Source: Pseudomonadota bacterium (GTDB taxonomy: Bacteria; Pseudomonadota; Gammaproteobacteria; Burkholderiales; Burkholderiaceae_B). Taken from it: DNA of 9,895 bases. Both the position numbers and the translations under genes were made by a program. Below the pieces are notes generated by a model. It did no database searches, had not been told where the DNA came from, and was given only the letters and a program-made list of their open reading frames with translations. The stretch covers positions 1-9,895 of the forward strand of contig JAJYTK010000020.1 in NCBI GenBank assembly GCA_021793095.1, written 5' to 3'. Below are positions 6,691 to 9,895 of the stretch, one piece after another. How positions within the stretch are numbered: the first letter of the stretch is position 1; each line of letters starts with the position of its first letter.

Positions 6691-6734
6691 ATGTGCATCG
6701 ATATCAACAAATCCAGAGCCACCAGATTACTCTA

Positions 6735-6748
6735 TTTAGCGGGCTAAA
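6735..6748. promoter_or_regulatory. Perfect inverted repeat TTTAGC-GG-GCTAAA
   Basis: A 6-2-6 perfect palindrome lies 45-58 bases upstream of the DUF1445 start, between that gene and the terminator of the preceding unit, in the region where the cassette's promoter must be. It has the size of a binding site for a dimeric regulator (GntR-like sites are of this sort). No regulator gene lies in the window. Confidence 0.4.
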
Positions 6749-6777
6749 ACATCGCCAAAAACCCTAGTTAGTGAGGG

Positions 6778-6806
6778 ATAAAAATCAGGCCCTCAATAGG
6801 GCCTAG
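6778..6806 (-). terminator. Rho-independent terminator after the crotonase gene
   Basis: On the minus strand AGGCCC-TATTGA-GGGCCT (6787-6804) forms a six-pair GC-rich stem and is followed by GATTTTTATC. It begins a few bases after the crotonase stop, so it should end the upstream unit and make the DUF1445-TRAP cassette a separate transcription unit. The plus strand also has a T-run just beyond the stem, but no plus-strand gene is there to end. Confidence 0.75.
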
Positions 6807-6810
6807 GGGA

Positions 6811-7578
6811 TTATTTTTTTTGATTTAAAAACTGATTCATATAGTGCTCGGGCTCGCCGGTGGTAAAGGCATCACCAAACGCCTCTACACTTTCTTCGAT
6901 GGCCTGGGCCGGCGGTATTTCTAGCCAGCGTCGGTTGAGCGCCTTTTGTTGACGCAGGACTTTTGGGCCGAGGGCGGCAAACTGCTCGGTCAATGTGGCG
7001 ATGCGCGCATCTATTTCTGCCAGCGGGGCACATTCGGTCATCATGCCCCATTGGGTGGCTGTGGGGGCGTCTATATTTTCACCTGTGAGCAACATCCAAT
7101 CAGCACGGCTGGTCCCGATAAAGTGTGGCAGTAGGGTTGCGTGAATCACCGAGGGGATACCGACCTTGACCTCGGGCATGCCCACATGAGCTTCGTTAGC
7201 GATGATCCGTAAATCACAGGCCAGTGCAACCTCGAGTCCCCCGCCCAAGCACCAACCTGGGATACGGGCGATGATGGGGGTCGGAAAATGATATAACGCA
7301 TCGCACAGCGTTTTGAGCTGGCGGATAAAGGTGCGTGCCGTGTCTGGGTTGAGACCTGACATTTCCTTGATGTGCGCCCCAGCGATAAAGGCGTCATCCC
7401 CCTCTCCACGGAAAACCAAAGAGTGCATCTGATCGAGTGAGCGAATCTCATCGAGCACCGCGATGAGGTCGCTGATGACTGCACTGTCCAGTAGGTTGAG
7501 GCGGGTGGCGTTGCGAATGCTGAGGGTGCCTGTTTTGTCTTGTAGGCAAAAATGCGCGTGCGTGCGTTTGATTTCCAT
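6811..7578 (-). CDS. Enoyl-CoA hydratase/isomerase family protein (crotonase)
   Basis: The 255-residue protein has the crotonase fold signatures: FIAGAHIKEM (64-73) and GWCLGGGLEVALACDLRI (108-125), which build the oxyanion hole, and both acidic residues used by hydratases, E116 (GGGLEVAL) and E136 (MPEVKVG). It should act on an acyl-CoA thioester in the cytoplasm, as hydratase or isomerase. Where many family members have GGTQRLPR after the second Glu, this one has GIPSVIHATLLPHFIG (140-155), a variant found in some subgroups, so the substrate should not be assumed to be a straight-chain enoyl-CoA. The start has AGGA about seven bases upstream. It lies 54 bases after galE on the same strand, and a terminator follows at once, so it is the last gene of its unit. 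Confidence 0.9.
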   Translation of the reverse strand: MEIKRTHAHFCLQDKTGTLSIRNATRLNLLDSAVISDLIAVLDEIRSLDQMHSLVFRGEGDDAFIAGAHIKEMSGLNPDTARTFIRQLKTLCDALYHFPTPIIARIPGWCLGGGLEVALACDLRIIANEAHVGMPEVKVGIPSVIHATLLPHFIGTSRADWMLLTGENIDAPTATQWGMMTECAPLAEIDARIATLTEQFAALGPKVLRQQKALNRRWLEIPPAQAIEESVEAFGDAFTTGEPEHYMNQFLNQKK

Positions 7579-7632
7579 GGTGTTCCTAATTTATCTCGAT
7601 GCGTGGTTGATGGGTGTTCTGTTTCGGTGCTG

Positions 7633-8667
7633 CTAGCCCTGCTGCTTTTGCGTATACCGCCAAGCATCCGCGCACATTTGTTCTAGTCCGCGCTCGGCGC
7701 GCCAGTTTAAAACATGGGTTGCGTAGTCTGTGCTGGCCCAGCAGCTGGCGACATCACCGGGGCGCCGTGGGCAGATGTCGTAGGGGATGGGGCGGCCAGT
7801 GGCTTTTTCCGCCGCGGCGATCATTTCTAGTACAGAATAGCCGCGCCCAGTGCCCAAATTGACGTTTAAAAGTTCGCCCGGTGTCTGAACCGAAGTCTGA
7901 GCAGTGGGGTTTAGCAGGCGTTGCAGTGCGGCAAGGTGGCCCGCAGCCAGGTCCATCACATGGATATAGTCGCGCACCCCGGTCCCATCAGGGGTGGGGT
8001 AATCATCCCCAAATACTTGTAGCTTTGGGCGCTGTCCGGCGGCAACCTGCATGATGTAGGGCATCAGGTTGTTGGGAATGCCGCGTGGCGACTCGCCGAT
8101 GAGACCACTCGGATGTGCCCCGACAGGATTAAAATAGCGCAGATTACAAATGCGCCACTGTGGGTCACTTTGAAATACATAGCCGAGCATTTGCTCGATG
8201 ACCAGTTTGCTATGCCCATAAGGGTTGGTGCTGGATAAGGGGTGACGCTCTGTTAAGGGCAGCGCTTGGGGCTCGCCATAGACCGTGGCAGAGGAGGAAA
8301 ACAGCAGGGTTTTGACTGCGGCTTTTTTCATGGCGCGCAACAGGGTATTGGTGCCATGAATATTATTGTCGTAGTACAGCAAAGGCTCGGCCACGGACTC
8401 GCCCACCGCCTTGAGGCCAGCAAAGTGCACCACTGCTTGGATGTTGTTTTCCGCAAAAATACGGGTTAACAGGGCCTCATCGCGGATGTCTCCAGCGATG
8501 AATTGTGGGGACTGGCCCGTGATTGTTGCGATGGCCTGTGTGACCTGGGCATCGCTGTTACTCAGATTATCAAGTATCAGCACCTGAAATCCGGCTTCTT
8601 GTAATAGGACGGTGGTGTGGCTGCCAATAAAACCGGTGCCGCCGGTCACTAAGATGGTTGGGTTCAT
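7633..8667 (-). CDS. galE: UDP-glucose 4-epimerase
   Basis: The 344-residue protein is a typical GalE in length and sequence. It interconverts UDP-glucose and UDP-galactose with tightly bound NAD in the cytoplasm, feeding galactose use and the sugar supply for lipopolysaccharide, capsule or exopolysaccharide. Seen: GGTGFIG (9-15), VVHFAGLKAVGES (79-91), the catalytic serine S126 in SSSATVYGE, Y150 and K154 (NPYGHSK), RYFNPVGAHPSG (177-188), and TGVRDYIHVMDLA (229-241). At GDVASCWAS, C309 takes the place of Tyr299 of E. coli GalE and matches Cys307 of the human enzyme; that exchange is known to admit N-acetylated UDP-sugars. The start is fixed by an in-frame TAG 12 bases upstream, although its ribosome binding site is poor. 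No other galactose genes are near. Confidence 0.96.
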   Translation of the reverse strand: MNPTILVTGGTGFIGSHTTVLLQEAGFQVLILDNLSNSDAQVTQAIATITGQSPQFIAGDIRDEALLTRIFAENNIQAVVHFAGLKAVGESVAEPLLYYDNNIHGTNTLLRAMKKAAVKTLLFSSSATVYGEPQALPLTERHPLSSTNPYGHSKLVIEQMLGYVFQSDPQWRICNLRYFNPVGAHPSGLIGESPRGIPNNLMPYIMQVAAGQRPKLQVFGDDYPTPDGTGVRDYIHVMDLAAGHLAALQRLLNPTAQTSVQTPGELLNVNLGTGRGYSVLEMIAAAEKATGRPIPYDICPRRPGDVASCWASTDYATHVLNWRAERGLEQMCADAWRYTQKQQG

Positions 8668-8769
8668 AGAGCAAAGCTAAGCATGAGGGTGAGACGAGAG
8701 CCCCTCAGCGGGGCGGCAAGGAGCGCGTGCAGTTTGATCGTCGAGATCGGGCAGGGGGTGAGGACATGA
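8668..8769 (-). other. 102-base gap upstream of galE with a small hairpin
   Basis: The gap between the DsrE-like gene and galE holds a perfect short stem GCCCC-TCAGC-GGGGC at 8700-8714. On the minus strand it is not followed by a run of T, so it is not a standard terminator; it may be a weak transcript-stabilising hairpin or the start of a 5' leader. I see no clear promoter for galE. Confidence 0.35.
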
Positions 8770-9087
8770 CTAGGCACTCAGATAATGCCACCCCTGCTTT
8801 TGCCTTTCGACGATCCATACGACTGCGGCGGGCACGGTTTGTAGGTGTTCCGGGCACTGTAGGTCTAGGCGCTGCAGGGTGTTTTCACATAAACGCAGGC
8901 AGGCATCGGTGGCGTGCGTTTGTTCGAGGGCAGCGCGTACTGCCCCTGCATTGGCCACGATTTCCACCTCGGAGTTGGGCCACTGCTTGGCCAAGTTGAC
9001 AGCATTGTTGCGGGCGCGATTTAACGCCTCAGGGGTGGACGCGTGCAAGAGGACCTGCGTGCCTGCCCCCATTTCTTGTTCGGTCAT
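8770..9087 (-). CDS. Small DsrE-like conserved protein
   Basis: The 105-residue soluble protein looks like a DsrE/DsrF-like small alpha/beta protein: an early VLLHASTPEALNRARNNAVN (12-31), a middle EVEIVANAGAVRAAL (40-54), then LCENTL (66-71) with C67 in the place of the family's conserved cysteine, and VPAAVVWIVERQKQGWHYL (85-103). Well-studied DsrE relatives carry sulfur on that cysteine, but many such stand-alone homologues have no known role, and I do not claim one. C63 and C78 are two further cysteines. The start has AAGGA about seven bases upstream. It follows the dienelactone hydrolase gene by 39 bases on the same strand, so the two are probably co-transcribed. Confidence 0.72.
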   Translation of the reverse strand: MTEQEMGAGTQVLLHASTPEALNRARNNAVNLAKQWPNSEVEIVANAGAVRAALEQTHATDACLRLCENTLQRLDLQCPEHLQTVPAAVVWIVERQKQGWHYLSA

Positions 9088-9126
9088 GGATGGTTCCTTA
9101 GCTGAGTGGAAAGGTCCAAGTATGCC

Positions 9127-9828
9127 TTATTTAAGGTGTTTGCGCAGGAATTCCTCGCTGCGTTGTTCTGCCTGTTGGGCAGCCTCAGCAACGTAGTGCG
9201 GGCTATTGGGGCGAGCAAAGGCGTGATCGCAGTTTTCGTAAATCGCGTATCCCCAATCGGGACGTTTGGAGACGTTGTCAACGATTTGGGTGCACTTGGG
9301 CTCAGCCACATACTTGTCCAGCGCAGCGATATGTAAAAAGGCTGGGGCGGCAGTATTGGGTACCTGCGGCAGCACTTTTTCTAGATTGACCCCATAGTAG
9401 CTGATGGCTGCCTTGATGAGTCCTTGGGCCCCCAGTTGAATGACAAGGCGGCCGCCCAAGCAGTAGCCGATGGACCCAATGTTTTCATGTCCGATGAGGG
9501 TGGCCAAATGGGCACGTGTGCTTTCCAGATCATTGAGGGTATGCTCGAGATCCATGCCTTGCATGAGCTGCACCCCTTTTTCAAATTCTTCGGGTTTGCT
9601 GGGGTCCAAGGTTAGGTTGGGCTCTTGGCGAAAGAATAGATCCGGGCACAAGACGTTGAAGCCTTTGGCAGACCAGATGCGCGAGAGCTCTTGCATGGTG
9701 TCGTTGATGCCAAAAATCTCTTGGATCAGCACAATGCCGGGGGCGTTGCGCGCATTTTCTATTTGGGCTGGGGTATAGAGGCCGCGCATGGTTTTGCCAT
9801 CAAAGGTATTGATGTCTACGTATTGCAT
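9127..9828 (-). CDS. Dienelactone hydrolase family protein
   Basis: The 233-residue alpha/beta hydrolase has the dienelactone hydrolase pattern in full: E37 in QEIFGIN, the nucleophile C123 in GYCLGG, D171 in ALDKYV and H202 in CDHAFAR, which form the Cys-Asp-His triad. Classical members open dienelactones in the chlorocatechol pathway, but most genomic copies stand outside such clusters and have unknown ester or lactone substrates. Nothing in this window points to aromatic degradation, so the general family name is safest. No signal peptide is seen, so it should be cytoplasmic. The start is supported by AAGGAG five bases upstream. It is the first visible gene of a minus-strand group continuing with the DsrE-like gene. 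Confidence 0.93.
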   Translation of the reverse strand: MQYVDINTFDGKTMRGLYTPAQIENARNAPGIVLIQEIFGINDTMQELSRIWSAKGFNVLCPDLFFRQEPNLTLDPSKPEEFEKGVQLMQGMDLEHTLNDLESTRAHLATLIGHENIGSIGYCLGGRLVIQLGAQGLIKAAISYYGVNLEKVLPQVPNTAAPAFLHIAALDKYVAEPKCTQIVDNVSKRPDWGYAIYENCDHAFARPNSPHYVAEAAQQAEQRSEEFLRKHLK

Positions 9829-9895
9829 AAGGGCTCCTTAAAAGGGCAAGACGGATTACGTCACTAGTGGTAAAACGTGCGCGCAATTCGTCTGG
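9829..9895 (-). other. Upstream region of the dienelactone hydrolase gene
   Basis: The last 67 bases hold the AAGGAG ribosome binding site (9834-9839) and an 8-base palindrome CACTAGTG (9862-9869) with nearly symmetric TTAC/GTAA flanks. I found no convincing promoter and no coding sequence; the window ends here. Confidence 0.35.

Noticed and set aside
6787..6830. Plus-strand reading of the AGGCCC/GGGCCT hairpin followed by a long T-run as a terminator for a plus-strand gene
   Set aside because: No plus-strand gene lies upstream; the long T-run on the plus strand largely reflects the Lys-Lys C-terminus of the crotonase.
8879..9196. A 105-residue plus-strand frame opposite the DsrE-like gene
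   Set aside because: It overlaps a minus-strand gene with recognisable motifs and a good ribosome binding site, and has a Cys/Arg/Ala-rich composition typical of an antisense shadow.
9862..9869. CACTAGTG palindrome as an operator
   Set aside because: An isolated 8-base palindrome with imperfect flanks at the window edge is too weak to call as a site on its own.
1..9895. Mobile elements, CRISPR repeats, tRNA or rRNA genes
   Set aside because: No transposase or integrase motifs, no regularly spaced repeats, no cloverleaf-like or rRNA-like sequence was found on either strand.

Overview
The window looks like ordinary chromosomal DNA from a proteobacterium of moderate GC content. The gene set (tripartite TRAP carboxylate transporter, D-glutamate cyclase/DUF1445 hydro-lyase, DUF2848 protein, crotonase, dienelactone hydrolase with a small DsrE-like partner) fits best with a betaproteobacterium of the Burkholderiales/Alcaligenaceae type. 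That placement rests on the general look of the proteins and not on any search. I see no rRNA, tRNA, CRISPR array, insertion sequence, phage gene or integrase. Genes are densely packed, and no gene-free stretch exceeds about 270 bases.

Layout, left to right. (1) A zinc-dependent alcohol dehydrogenase on the minus strand runs off the left edge; about 317 N-terminal residues are visible. (2) An AT-rich 267-base divergent intergenic region follows, with repeats and an inverted repeat. (3) An RmlD-like sugar-nucleotide reductase is the only plus-strand gene. Its stop codon overlaps by four bases the stop codon of the convergent gene. (4) A five-gene minus-strand cassette spans 6690 down to 2053: DUF1445 hydro-lyase/D-glutamate cyclase family protein, dctP (periplasmic receptor), dctQ (small permease), dctM (large permease), and a DUF2848 protein. 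A strong hairpin with a short T-run lies between dctP and dctQ; dctQ and dctM abut; the dctM stop codon sits inside the ribosome binding site of the DUF2848 gene. (5) A rho-independent terminator separates this cassette from an upstream minus-strand group: dienelactone hydrolase, DsrE-like protein, GalE (UDP-glucose 4-epimerase) and an enoyl-CoA hydratase/isomerase.

The most interesting unit is the TRAP cassette. A TRAP receptor with the family's carboxylate-binding arginine would import an organic acid, and two cytoplasmic enzymes of poorly known specificity, DUF1445 and DUF2848, would act on it. I notice that DUF2848 carries a pattern (Glu-x-Glu, then Asp, then Lys, with a late GT motif) that resembles the fumarylacetoacetate hydrolase fold. 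The cassette is therefore a plausible import-plus-catabolism module for an unidentified, possibly pyroglutamate- or D-glutamate-like, carboxylate. GalE carries Cys at the position that decides whether N-acetylated UDP-sugars fit, which suggests a dual-specificity epimerase. It may act, together with the orphan RmlD-like reductase, in surface polysaccharide supply.
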